Assembly: GCA_964017065.1 (NCBI GenBank)
Contig: OZ024786.1
Span: forward strand, 1,038,888 to 1,102,887
From: Haliclona indistincta
Lineage: Eukaryota; Porifera; Demospongiae; Haplosclerida; Chalinidae
Length of the DNA stretch: 64,000 nucleotides
Reading direction: 5' to 3'
A model generated the notes under the pieces. That model saw nothing but the letters and a program-made list of their open reading frames with translations. It made no database searches and had not been told where the DNA came from. Position numbers and translations under genes: made by a program. Of the stretch, positions 1-11,366 are shown piece by piece (the stretch's first letter is position 1; each line of letters begins with the position of its first letter).

Positions 1-269
1 GCATAGTGGTATCCTGCTATCTTCTGCGATTTCGAGCTGGCAGATGCCTGTATCATGATAGGTGGAGCTCATTTCAAGCTTTGCGTGGACGGTGACATTG
101 CAAAATAGCTTTTACAAATTTCTCTGCTGCGAAAGCAAATAAAATCATGCAGACACCTTAGAAGCGGAAGGAGACGACCAAAGCTGATCATAACGCAGGA
201 CACAATTTTGGAAATCTCTACAGTACTTGCGTTTAGACCAACAATAGCTGTACCAAGAATCCGTGCCAT

Positions 270-1075
270 AAACATCTGCTAAATGCAACAAAATCAAAAG
301 GATGTAGGGATAAAGAAATCTGCTTCTGGTTCACAATGTAAACCATCAAGGAACTAGCATGGAATGGTAACACGATTGACTTGCTAACAGACCATAGATC
401 CCTAGGCTACATCAGTGGCTGTACATGATCGAGATTTTGATTATTATTATAATATTTTGTCTCAAGCTGATAGAATTCAATTCAATGCACGTCAGGTGTC
501 AGTCAACAGCAACTAGCTGAACTGCTATAGTCAGCCACAGCAGCCACTGATGTAGGGATCTATATGGTCTGTTAGCAAGTCAATTGGTTTTACCATTCCA
601 TGCTAGTTCCTTGTTGGTTTACATTGTGGACCAGTAGCAGATTCCTTTATCCCTACATCCTTTTGATTTCGTTAGAAATCTTTCTTTTTCTTGTTTGTAT
701 CCTTTTTTCTTTTTCAGTGAGTTGCAAATTTGGAATTCGGCAAGATAATGTATCTCTTTATTTCCACCATTAGTTTGGTTTGCCTTTGTTGATAATTTCT
801 TTAAGTGAGCTTTATTTTAACTCATAGTTCATAATTATTATTATTCCTAAATACTGAAACCATTCATGCATGCTGCACGAATGCACAGCATACGAGCCCC
901 GCCCACTCTGGCTTAGAAAATTTTGTACGGCTGTGATACCATCTGGCAAGCAGCAGAACGGTGATACTACACGAGCTTACTCGGTGATTTGTTCTTCGAA
1001 GACTCCAGACGCCCTCCATACGGCGATACTCCACTTCTAGAATTCATGTGATTGGTCATGTGCGTATTGCATTTT
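270..1075 (-). mobile_element. Inverted partial copy of hairpin/palindrome element 'P'
   Basis: Positions 280-690 form a long imperfect palindrome: the stretch containing GGAACTAGCATGGAATGG returns as its reverse complement near 595-615. Positions 700-1075 continue as the reverse complement of sequence also found at 39.3-40.5 kb and 55.5-56.3 kb, including ACGAGCCCCGCCCACTCTGG. Together they are an inverted, end-truncated copy of a roughly 1.3-kb non-coding element. Nothing is recognisable in 1-270, and the exons of the downstream kinase gene begin at 1187. Confidence 0.7.
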
Positions 1076-1186
1076 TGTTAAAATGTTTTTATTACGTTTA
1101 CTAATAATAATGGTCATCTAAGTGTGGTGTCAACTACAGAAAGCATGTTCTCAACTGCAGATTGCACGTATGTCTCTTACTTCCAG

Positions 1187-4100
1187 TTGCCAGGATAGGA
1201 TTTGATAACATCACATTCAGTGTCGAGGAGGGAGCAGGGTTTGCTGAGCTACCAGTAGCTTTGTTAGGCAATGTTACACTAGGTGGAAGGGTCACCATAC
1301 GCTTTCATACTAGTGACCTATCAAGTGTAGGTCAGCAACATCATTGCACTTGTGTTAGCATGTGTTTTAATACAATCTCTCCTACTATTATATATCAGCT
1401 GGATTGGACTATATTGAAACATTAGAAGACCTCATTTTCGATAGCAGTGTGAACATTATTGTGGTGCGGGTCCCTATTGTTCAAGATGCATTCTCCGAAG
1501 AAACTGAACAGTTTCGTGCTAGTCTGTCACTAGTGGACAGTAATGGCATCAATGTCACTTTGAGTCCTGAACAAGTTACTGTCAACATCACTGATGATGA
1601 AGGTATTTCAATTATGGATTAAGTTTTGTATGCAGACACAGTACATCACTATCAGAGAGAAGTGTTTGAAGTAAAACCGCATAACATTATAGCAAATTTC
1701 ATGCACAATTGTGCAGCTAGCATTGTGGACATCGGATGATTGAATATATTCTCATCTAGTATCGCATTGTTATGCCTCGGTGGGCGGAGCCACGAGGCAT
1801 ACAGTAATCGTGGTGTCAGTCATTATGCCTCGGTGGGCGGAGCCACGAGGCATACAGTAATCGTGGTGCATTCATTATGCCTCGGTGGGCGGAGCCACGA
1901 GGCATACAGTAATCGTGGTGTCTGTCGTTCATTATGCCTCGGTGGGCGGAGCCACGAGGCATACAGTTGTTGGTCGGGTTGTCATTATGCCTCGGTGGGC
2001 GGAGCCACGAGGCATACTGTAATCGCGTTGTCTGTCATTCTGTCTGTCAGTCTGTCTGTTACACCATTTTTGCGGCGCACGCTGAACGGAGAGCTCTGAA
2101 ACTTGCAATGCAGGTATAACTCGACATTATCTCGGTTGTGTATTAGCGAAAGTTCGATGCAAAGCTTTGTTCTAGAGTTATGGCGCGGTTTGCTCACCTA
2201 TAGATGGCTTTGCTGACGATCAGGACTTCTCAGAAAACAAAACTACTCACAGCAGACTGCCTAGTAGCTTGTAGGTTAAATTTATACTACATGATGGCAG
2301 CGCAGGTCCGTAGAAACTGCGCGAGGAAGCTACTTGCAACCAGAACCCGGCAGGTTACTGCCATTCAATGCATAGGCACGCCCAGTTAATTAAAATAATA
2401 TTAATAATACTCAGCTTCGTTCTCGAGTTATGGCACGAAGCTTCGTTCTCTAGTTATGGCGTGATTTGCTTACTTTTTTACCGTTGCTGGCGATCTGGAC
2501 TGCTCCAATGACAAAGCTGTCCACAGTTGACTGCCTAGAAGCTGATAATCAGCTAAGATAGGTTCAAATTTTACTACAGGATGTCAGCGCAGGTCCAGAG
2601 AAATCGTGTAAGCAAGCTATGGAAGCTATCTCGCTCGTGGTATGACTGCTGCGCTAAACACTGTAGACACGCCCAGTTGAATTGTGGTTAGCACTGATTG
2701 GCTTCTGATTGCATAACTAAAGCAACTGCTGTACAGAAATCCTGTATGCATGCATCTGCAGTTTCTGTGTTTATGGAATGGTGGATAGTGGTCACCGTGG
2801 CATCTGCACCTTAGGTGCTTCATTCATTCTGTCCGCAGGCAGAACTCCGCGTCGGCGGAAAACTAAGCGCTGATACTTGCAATACATGTTCAACTTGGTG
2901 TTGCCTCGGAATTAAATTGATAGACTTTTGGTTCCAAAGCTTCGTTACCTTGAATGGCATTGCTCAGCATTGTGGGACTTCGCCGAAGATAAAGCTGTCT
3001 ACTATAGTCTTCTTCACAGCTTGTAAGACAATTCTTTACTCAAAGTAGTACAGTGAGTGCTGAGAAATCAATCATGCTATCGCTAAGCAGCTCCAGCGGC
3101 AAGCTGGCAACCAGCGCTCACGTGCTGTGCTGATCATAGGCACGCCCAACTGAATTCCATGTGGTTAGCACTGCTAGGCTTCTGATTGCATAGTTGCAAC
3201 CCACTAGCTTATTCTGCAAACAGTGCTATATTGCAGCTTGTTGCAGGGCTAATGGTAAAACCCGGAATTTCAGAATTCCGGACGGAATTCCGTCTGGAAT
3301 ATTCCGTTCACAATAAATGAAAAAACCAGCACTAGAACTGAACTACTAAACCCAAGACCCTAAAACCTTCGCCTAACAGCGCCCAGTATTCGCCTAACAG
3401 CGCCCAGTATTCGCCTAACGACGTAGCCAGTATTCAGAATGGACATAACGGCGCTGTTAGGTGAATACTGGGCGCTGTTAGGCGAATACTGGGCGCTGTT
3501 AGGCGAATACTGGGCGCTGTTAGGCGAATACTGGGCGCTGTTAGGCGAATACTGGGCACCGTTAGGCGAATACTGGGCACCGTTAGGTGAATACTGGGCG
3601 CTGTTAGGCGAATACTGGGCGCTGTTAGGCGAAGGTTTTAGGGTCTTGGGTTTAGGGTTTAGTATTTTTAGTTTCTAGTAATAATTATGGTCTTTTTTCT
3701 CTCAAAATTTGTCCGTTATCATACAAATTTTGACATCCGGAATTCCGGGCGGAATTCCGCAATTCCGGGTTTTACCGTCAGCCTTGTTGCAGCGCTCTTC
3801 AGCTTTAATTTCATCATACAGGAATTGCATTGCATAACTATTATACTGCATTGTGATTGCTGTAGAGAAAGGTATAACAGCTGCAGTTTGTTGCTGTGTG
3901 TGAAATGGTTGCATTCATCTTTTTGGTTCCGCACCTAACCATTAGCTTTATATGCAGGAATGTACAAGTAGGCGGTACTGTTTTAACCACATCAGCAGAC
4001 ATCTTGCTTATTCCGCACGCTGAACGATGACTAGTCTATGAGCTCTGAAACCAGCAATGCACGTAGAACTCGATTATTATCTCACGAAACTTTTAAACGA

Positions 4101-7100
4101 AACCTCGATTCGTTCTCGAGTTATAGCTGCAGTATGTAAGCTGTGTATGTGAAATGGTAGCATTCCACCGAGGCATTTTGCACCTTTGGTGCTTTCATTC
4201 ATTCTGTCCGTCGCAACGATTTCTCGTAGCTCGCTGAAAAATAATCGCTGAAACAAGCAACACGGGTAGAAATCGATACTTGCTCGGATTTGAATTTTCA
4301 GAAGTTTGATTTTAAAGCTTAGTGCGTAAGTTACCGCGTGAATTGCTCACAGCTGGCTTAGTTTTGTAGCGCACGCTGAAAGTTAAGCTCTGAAACTAGC
4401 AATGCAAGTAGTACACGGTATTATCTCGCTCTAGAACATGTGAAAACTTTATACGAAGCTTTGTTCGTGAGTTATGGCGCAATTTGCTCACCGGCTCGCC
4501 ATCAGTCGAGCTGTTGCTGGCGATCTGGAAAGGCAAAGCTATCCACTCTCCACAGTTGACTACCTAGGAGCTTATAGGGTAGAATTTCACTACAGGATAG
4601 CAGCACAGGTCCAGAGAAATTGTGTGAGCAAGCTATGGAAGCTATCTAGTATGCATGGGCTGTACTGTACATTGTAGACACGCCCAGTTGAATTGTGGTC
4701 AGCACTGATTGGCTTCTGATTGTATAACTAAAGCACTGCATTGTGATTGCTGTACAGAAATACTGTATACATGCATCTGCAGTTGCTGTGTTTGTGGAAT
4801 GGTGGATTGTTGTGTTTGTGGATAATGTGTCATTCCACCGAGGCATCTGCACCTTAGGTGCTTCATTCACTCTGTCTGTCGCAACGATTTCTCGTAGCTC
4901 GCTGAAAACTAATTGCTGAAACAAGCAACACGGGTAGAAATCGATACTTGCTCGGATTTGAATTTTCAGAAGTTTGATTTTAAAGCTTAGTGCGTAAGTT
5001 ACCGCTTGAATTGCTCACGGCTGGTTCGGTTTTGTAGCGCACGCTGAAGGTTAAGCTCTGAAATTAGCAATGCAAGTAGAACACGGTTTTATCTCGCTTT
5101 AGAACATTGGAAAACTTTATACGAGGCTTAGTTCGTGAGTTATGGCGCAATTTGCTCACTCGCGATCGATCATGGCTGTTGCTGGCGATCTGGAGTTCTT
5201 CAAAGGCAAAGCTATCCAAAGTTGACTGCCAAGAAGCTGATAGGTTAGAATTTCACTACAGCAATTGTGTAAGCAAGCTATGGACACTATCTCGCTTGTG
5301 TGCTGTGCCCTGAACTTGAACTGAACATTATGGACACGCCCAGTTGAATTAGTGGTCAGCACTGAATGGCTTCTGATTGCATAACTATTATACTGCATTG
5401 TGATCGCTGTACAGAAAGGCATTATAGCTGCAGTTTGTTGCTGTGTATGTTTACTGTACAGGAATTGTGCTATAGTTTGTATAATAGGTGGAGTTTACTG
5501 TAGCTAGTCCTGCTGTGTACTATGGAATTCCACCGAGGCATCAGCACCTTTGGTGCCTAGTTCTGTCAGTCAGTCTGTCGCAACGATTTCTCGTAGCTGG
5601 CTGAAGACTAATCGCTGAAACAAGCAACACGGGTAGAAATCGATACTTGCTCGGATTTGAATTTTCAGAAGTTTGATTTTAAAGCTTAGTGCGTAAGCTA
5701 CCGTGTGAATTGCTCACGGCTGGTTCGGTTTTGTAGCGCACGCTGAATGTTAAGCTCTGAAACTAGCAATGCAAGTAGAACACGGTATTATCTCGCTTTC
5801 GAACATGTGAAAACTTTATACGAAGCTTAGTTCGTGAGTTATGGCGCTATTTGTTCACCGCTGCTGGCGATCTGGACTTCTCCACTGGAGGCAAACTTGC
5901 TGTCCACAGTTGACTGCCTAGAAGCTGATAGGTTAGAATTTACTTCAGGATAGCAGCGCAGGTCCAGAGAAATTATGTAAGCAAAATATGGAGCTATCTC
6001 GCTCGTGGTATGCGTGTAACTGCTGTGCTAAACACTGTAGACATGCCCAGTTGATTGTGGCTAGCACTGATTGGCTTCTGATTGCATAACTAAAGCACTG
6101 CATTGTGATTGCTGTACAGAAATCCTGTATACATGCATCTGCAGTTGCTGTGTTTTAGTGTGTTTGTGGATAATGTGTCATTCCACCGAGGCATCTGCAC
6201 CCTAGGTGCTTCATTAGTGTTAGCTATTATCACAAGGCATCAAAATAATAAATGTAAACTGTATTGACCGACTGTTAAAGTCTTAAAGCTATGCTCATGA
6301 AAATACAAATTCTTTCTTCAGCTGTCATGGTTATTGGATTTATAAGAAATGTAATCATAATTCTTGAGAGTGATATGCTAGCTTCACTCACTGTGAGGAT
6401 ACTCAGTGGTGCTCTGGCTCCTGATGCATGGGCTGTAGTGGAGTTCACTACTAGTGACAAGCCTTTCTCTAACACCTCTGCTGTTTGTAAGTCAGTGACT
6501 GTAGCATTCATGCAAGAATTTGTTAATATATCTTTCTACAGCTAATTTTGACTACACCAGTGCAATAAGACGGGTCAACTTCACCAGTTCAAACACAGAG
6601 TTTATCATCAATGTCACCATCATCAATGATCAGCTTTTTGAGCTCGATGAGAGCTTTATAGCTAACCTGAGTCTAATCTCCAGTGTTGGTGCACGAGTTA
6701 TCATTGGTCCAGACAATGCTAGTGCTGTTGTTGAGATCACAAATGAAGATGGTTAGTAAAATAATTATACAGATGGACGACAAATTGAGCCACTAGCTTA
6801 GAAGCAGCATGAGTGTTCAATTGATAAAAAATCAAAATAACAATTATAATTGTTTATGCGTGGATCAAAGCTGTAGCTTCATGAAGTGTTCATTTACAGG
6901 CTACCACAATTTTTTGAGAGAAATTTTATTACTGAATGGTGGTGCAAAGTCTAAGAATTTTTGTTTGGATAATGCTTCTGCTGTATTGCATTTACTCTCA
7001 GAATTGATTAAATTTTTTTACAGTGTTTGCATCTACAGACTCTTCTACAGGTATGCATATTCAACTATAATGTATATTAACGTGTTATATTACTTCGTCC

Positions 7101-8858
7101 AATTCCACAGTTATTATTGCTTTATCAGTGTTTGCATCAGCATTTGGAGCTATAGTATTGGCTTTATTCCTTGGTAAGTTTTAATGCAAAACATTTTAGC
7201 CAAATGGATATTACTCACTGCCTTCATAATGTAGGCATTTTATTACTATATTGCTGTAAACGCTTCAAAACAAACAAGAGCAATGAGTTGAATGAAAACA
7301 GCATTGAGTTAAACAACATTCAACTCAATATGCCGACATTGAATGTTGCTCCAGAATTACTTACATCGCTATCAAAAATCCTTATTCTCAAGTGGCAAGT
7401 ACGGCTGTTGGACATCATTGGACAAGGTTACTTAATTAATGTTTGTGATCATTTTATCAAGTAGTTTTACATGCAGGTGAATTTGGAATAGTATACAAAT
7501 CTCATTTGCTTAAGAGCAAACAAGGTGACGATTTCACATTTGTGGCTGTGAAAACACTCAGAGGTAATAAGCAGAGCTCAGTTTGTTTGAACACACATGC
7601 ATGGCTACATTCACATCAGCACATTTGAATTTGGTGTCATACAATCATTTTTGTAGGTAACTTTGATACTGATGCTGTTGAACAACTCGTACAAGAGAGT
7701 CTTCAGATGAAAAATTTTCAGCATCGTAATGTAATGGGAATTTTGGGGGTGTGCCTTGATGCTGGCCCTGCCCCTTATCTTGTACTACCATACATGACAA
7801 ATGGTGATCTGCTATCATACTTGAAAACAAATCGCGAAGAATTGGTCTTGTCAGATGAGGCCAATGAAAATAAGGTGAATTGAATTCTGGTTGCAGAGTA
7901 CAAGATGTGATTTGGACTAACATAATACTTAGGTCATGGTTGTGCAAACCAGGCTACTGTTAATGTGCTTACAAATAGCAAATGGAATGCAGTACCTAGT
8001 GGACAATAACATTGTTCACAGAGATCTGGCAGCAAGAAATTGCATGTGAGAACTGATCCACTGATCTTACATGTAGCAACATGTTGATCTTGCAGGATTG
8101 ATGAATGTTGGATTATTAAAGTTGCTGACTTTGGTCTTACTAAAAGTGTATATGAGAAACACTACTTTAGAGAGGACAAAAATGAGTCTGTCAAGCTACC
8201 TATTAAGTGGATGGCCATTGAGAGCATTGACGATGGCATTTTTACTGAAAAAACTGATGTGGTAAGTTTAAACACAAACTCGTTGCTACTAAAGCCTTGC
8301 TTGTACCTTTTATATTCACCAGTATTTTATGTGATAGCGTTGCAAAATTGTATTCTGAGCATGGCAAAGCAATTTTAAGAAAACTGCTAATAAAAATAAT
8401 TTGTTCTTGCATGGAAATGAGGATTCTTTGCTTTAGGTGTAATATGTAATGACATATGTAACATATGTAATATGAATTACGAAATGTTCTATCTTGTAGT
8501 GGTCATTTGGTGTTACATGTTGGGAGATATTCAGCGGAGGTAGGATGCCGTTTGGTGGAGTGCATCCACCGACTTTAGCTAAAATGTTAAGAAATGGAGA
8601 AAGGATGGATGCCCCAGAAAATTCTGCTTGCTCTTCAGAAGTGTATGTATGTTATACTTATTGTGAGGCGTCATTATCTTTTATGGATGCAGGTTTGCGA
8701 CTGTAATGCAGCAGTGTTGGGAGAGTGATCCTGACAAGAGACCAACATTTTCTCAGCTGACAGTTGCCATTGATGCAATAGCAACTGCAATGACTGGCTA
8801 CATGGAACTATCTGTATTCTCAGCTGAATCTGATGAGGATGAGAATAATACTGATTGA
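1187..8858 (+). CDS. Receptor tyrosine kinase with Calx-beta ectodomain (5' end outside window)
   Basis: Exons: 1187-1324, 1399-1602, 6322-6486, 6542-6751, 7024-7050, 7111-7173, 7235-7426, 7477-7563, 7657-7874, 7933-8045, 8096-8261, 8500-8642, 8693-8858 (stop TGA). Every junction is phase-consistent and gives about 629 residues. The first four exons make two Calx-beta modules (FSVEEG, TDDE, DELDES-type acidic patches). The TM helix is in 7111-7173, preceded by a 27-nt juxtamembrane exon. The kinase is complete: GQGEFG loop, VAVK lysine, alphaC Glu (VQES), [19 protein letters not shown] tyrosine-kinase P+1 loop, WSFGV and [12 protein letters not shown]. The activation loop has two Tyr (YEKHY). 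[10 protein letters not shown] and the loop layout resemble Met-type kinases. The start lies upstream of the window. An AATAAA at 9284 may serve polyadenylation. Predicted role: cell-surface receptor phosphorylating tyrosines on ligand or adhesion cues; the ligand is unknown. More Calx-beta repeats may lie upstream. Confidence 0.93.
1771..2016. repeat. Five tandem hairpin repeats (52-57 bp period)
   Basis: TATGCCTCG followed by GTGGGCGGAGCCA and CGAGGCATA occurs at 1771, 1824, 1876, 1933 and 1986. Each unit is itself an inverted repeat able to form a 9-bp-stem hairpin. The same palindrome occurs once more, inverted, near 57490. It lies in the long intron of the kinase gene. Confidence 0.85.
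3247..3786. mobile_element. TIR element 'B' (MITE-like)
   Basis: The left end reads GGTAAAACCCGGAATT and the right end AATTCCGGGTTTTACC, with repeated GGAATTCCG inside both ends. A related element lies at 22968-23333 with the same GACGGTAA.ACCCGG termini and an internal TTATCATACAAATTTTGACA. It has no ORF of its own and interrupts repeat E. Confidence 0.75.
3372..3640. repeat. Inverted 21-bp minisatellite
   Basis: The unit GCGCTGTTAGGCGAATACTGG is repeated about nine times on the right side (3450-3640), and about three units in the opposite orientation lie on the left (3372-3435). Because 21 is a multiple of three, the + strand stays open and would read as repeated ALLGEYW. I regard this as a by-product of the repeat, not a gene. 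A related flank (CCTAAACCCAAGACCCTAAA) recurs near 45065-45090. Confidence 0.85.
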
Positions 8859-9308
8859 ATATTCAGAATATCACTGTTTATAAATCTAGTACTGTTGGTA
8901 TCACTGATACATCTCTTGCAACTCCTGATAAAGCTTAACTACATACATGTGTGTATTAGTATAGTATATTTCCTATGAGAACTTTTACATTATGAATTAG
9001 AATGCTGATTGACTGCCTGTTGTGTCTGCTTGTTTCAGCTATTTTCCCCTTATAAACTCTGTAATTCTTTCCTATTATCGTCAATATTTTTTTCCTAGGC
9101 CTGTAGTTGTATCTGGTCAATGGTGATAAAATTTTACAACACTATTAATAATTGATATATTCCAGTTTTATCATTCTAACTGCATGATGACAAACATTAA
9201 TTCAACTGATTGACATCCTTAATTAGTATAAATATATAACTCCATTATTTTGCTCCTATAAGGCTAGCTCATAGCCATAGCCCAATAAACTCACACGGCC
9301 TTCGTACA

Positions 9309-9804
9309 GTGATAACTTTGAGCTGCCTTTTCTATCAATGTTTATTGTTTGTATCCAATCCTGAGATGAGTTTACCTGTGCATACCACACTACACAACAG
9401 TGTCAGTCCTACCATGACTGCTGTTCCAACACGTATGCATGTTTCTATCTTGTGATTCATACAGTCTTGCACATGTATACAGTTAATTCCACCATCTCTA
9501 TCATCATTGGTGCTACGGGATTGCTGTTACTTGTAACTGCAGTAGTTATTACTGGTATATTGTGCACGGCAGTTGCTATGAGACAAAAACAGCGCACTAC
9601 AGGTAAAATTGGCTAATATATAGGTTATAATTAATAAGTATATCTGTATCCTCAGGTGTTATTGATCATGTTCCAGTTGATGATAATCCTGCTTACATCA
9701 CAATGAAGAGGATCACCTTGAACAAGAACACTGCTTATGAGACTGTTAATATAAATGAGACTTTCAAAACGAGTGCAGTTTATGAGACTGTGTGCATTGA
9801 CTAA
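9309..9804 (+). pseudogene. Receptor array copy A: 3' relic (stalk, TM, tail exons)
   Basis: Only the 3' end of the receptor unit is present. The stalk segment (9350-9435) has lost its acceptor. The TM exon (9483-9602) and tail exon (9656-9804) are open and phase-matched. The tail keeps DDNPAYITM, NTAYETV and SAVYETV but ends VCID instead of VS or VL. No signal peptide, Ig or FN3 exon lies upstream, because the kinase gene ends at 8858. It is probably inert, although the TM and tail exons could be captured by an upstream transcript. Confidence 0.75.
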
Positions 9805-9884
9805 AAAGTGCTCGAATAACTTAGACTGTGAGGTTTTACTCATTTCATGTACTACAGTACATTGATATTAATTTTAATGTTCCC

Positions 9885-10976
9885 AAAAATGTGAGCGGAT
9901 TTGAGAAAAGGGGGCACTTTACTTCTGCAATTTTTGAACGAATTAACGCCTGTTTTCAAGTGGCGGTCAAACATTGCTGAAATTTGTTGTGTATACTATT
10001 TGATCATTCTGCTTGCTGTAGATCAAATTGTAAAGGCATGGTACTAAATTTGGATGAATGGCAGTAAGTGTGTTTAATAATAATGATAGTGGTTTCATTG
10101 TATTTTCAGAAAATAGTCATTTCGTTCGTGAAACTTAATAGAAAGTTGAAGAAACTTCTGTGTCATCAAAGCGGGAAAACATTCTTGTAGTCCCCATAAT
10201 TATTGAAGCAACTAGTTCAATATTATTTTGCCCGTGTGAATTCTTTAACTAAATTGGTAATCTGGAAAAGGCGCAAAATTTAATGGGCAAAATTATTTCT
10301 ACAATACGGCTGCACTATTATACATGTAAATTATTATTACAGATGAACTCTTCCACAGTTGTAAAATTTTCCCAAAAAAAAACAATAAAATGCACTCAAA
10401 TTTTTAGCACTCAAAATTTTAGTTGAAACTTAATTTTGTGGTAAGACAACAGAAAAGTTAACAATGATAATGGTAGTATTGCTAATCTTGTAGAAGGAGT
10501 TAATGAAGGTAAAGCTTAATTATAGTTAGAAGGACTCGAGTGGACACATAGTCAGCCAATTTTGTGTATTATCTAGTATCTCAGGTGCTGGGGTAAGTGG
10601 AGCTGTATTATGCTCAAGTACACTACTACCCAACTACTGATCAACCAGCAACTGTCAAAAACAAGAGCCAGCTCAGAGTGAAATACCACCTGTAGATGTA
10701 TTTTCAAGTACCAATGCTCATTAATTTTGTGAGTGGATTTGAGAAAGGGATATTTTGACGACCTATGCCTGTTTTCAAATAGCTGCTACTTGGTCAAACA
10801 TTACTGAAACTCAATAAAAATTGTTTATAATATTTGATCACTCTGCTTGCTGTGTAATGTGTAGAGCCATGGTACTAAATTCGGCTGAATGACAGCAAGT
10901 TGAAAACATGTGTGTTTGAAAATTGCACGAGAGGAGTGACCCCTTTTCTCGAATCTGCCCACATTTTGCTAGTCTT
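9885..10976. mobile_element. ~1.1-kb TIR element between copies A and B
   Basis: The left end AATGTGAGCGGATTTGAGAA matches, inverted and with a few mismatches, the right end TTCTCGAATCTGCCCACATT, giving a TIR of about 33 bp. Inside, the stretch starting at 9889 is repeated directly near 10728, suggesting a nested or duplicated copy. No ORF of note. The rest of 9805-11366 is ordinary array spacer that becomes the copy B 5' flank. Confidence 0.6.
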
Positions 10977-11366
10977 ATGCTATCGTTTTCCCATGTGGTC
11001 CTGTGGTTTTGACATTCGTTGCATGCACAATGAGTGATTGCACATGTTTTGGCATTGAATTATGGTTATTATTGAAACACAATTCTCTATTGTCAAAAAT
11101 TCTTAGGAGAAGCTTGCGAAAAATACTGCACTAACGAAAATATAGCAAATATGGCTCTGCTGTGGAACTCTCAAGTTGGTGCAAGTGCTTTTGGTCTGTT
11201 ATGCTTATGGAGGTGTCCCGTAAATGGAGGTGTCCCTTAAATGGACGTTCAATCACCATCTGTCAGATTATACTGTAGACCTCAAATGAGATTCATCACC
11301 CAACTAATGCCGTAGTTCCTGTTATGAAATCTTGATTCAACTCAGTCTGTTCATTATCGTGGCATC

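Larger units (their letters stand above)
2037..6215 (+). repeat. Degenerate tandem array of ~0.67-0.70-kb repeat 'E'
   Basis: Units share CGCAACGATTTCTCGTAGCT, GCTGGCGATCTGGA, CTGATTGGCTTCTGATTG and a closing ATTCCACCGAGGCAT. The first motif starts near 4212, 4880 and 5579, giving spacings of about 668 and 699 bp. Two older units occupy 2037-3960, interrupted by the element at 3247-3786. Further copies lie at 56745-57360 (inverted) and 58230-58915. No coding potential was recognised; the array enlarges one kinase intron to 4.7 kb. Confidence 0.8.

Noticed and set aside
1771..2016. CRISPR-like array of direct repeats
   Set aside because: The repeats are palindromic hairpins with similar, not unique, short spacers in an intron of a eukaryotic gene; no cas genes.
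3439..3678. Repetitive protein with ALLGEYW units
   Set aside because: The frame is an automatic result of a 21-bp minisatellite inside a MITE; no start context, no domain.
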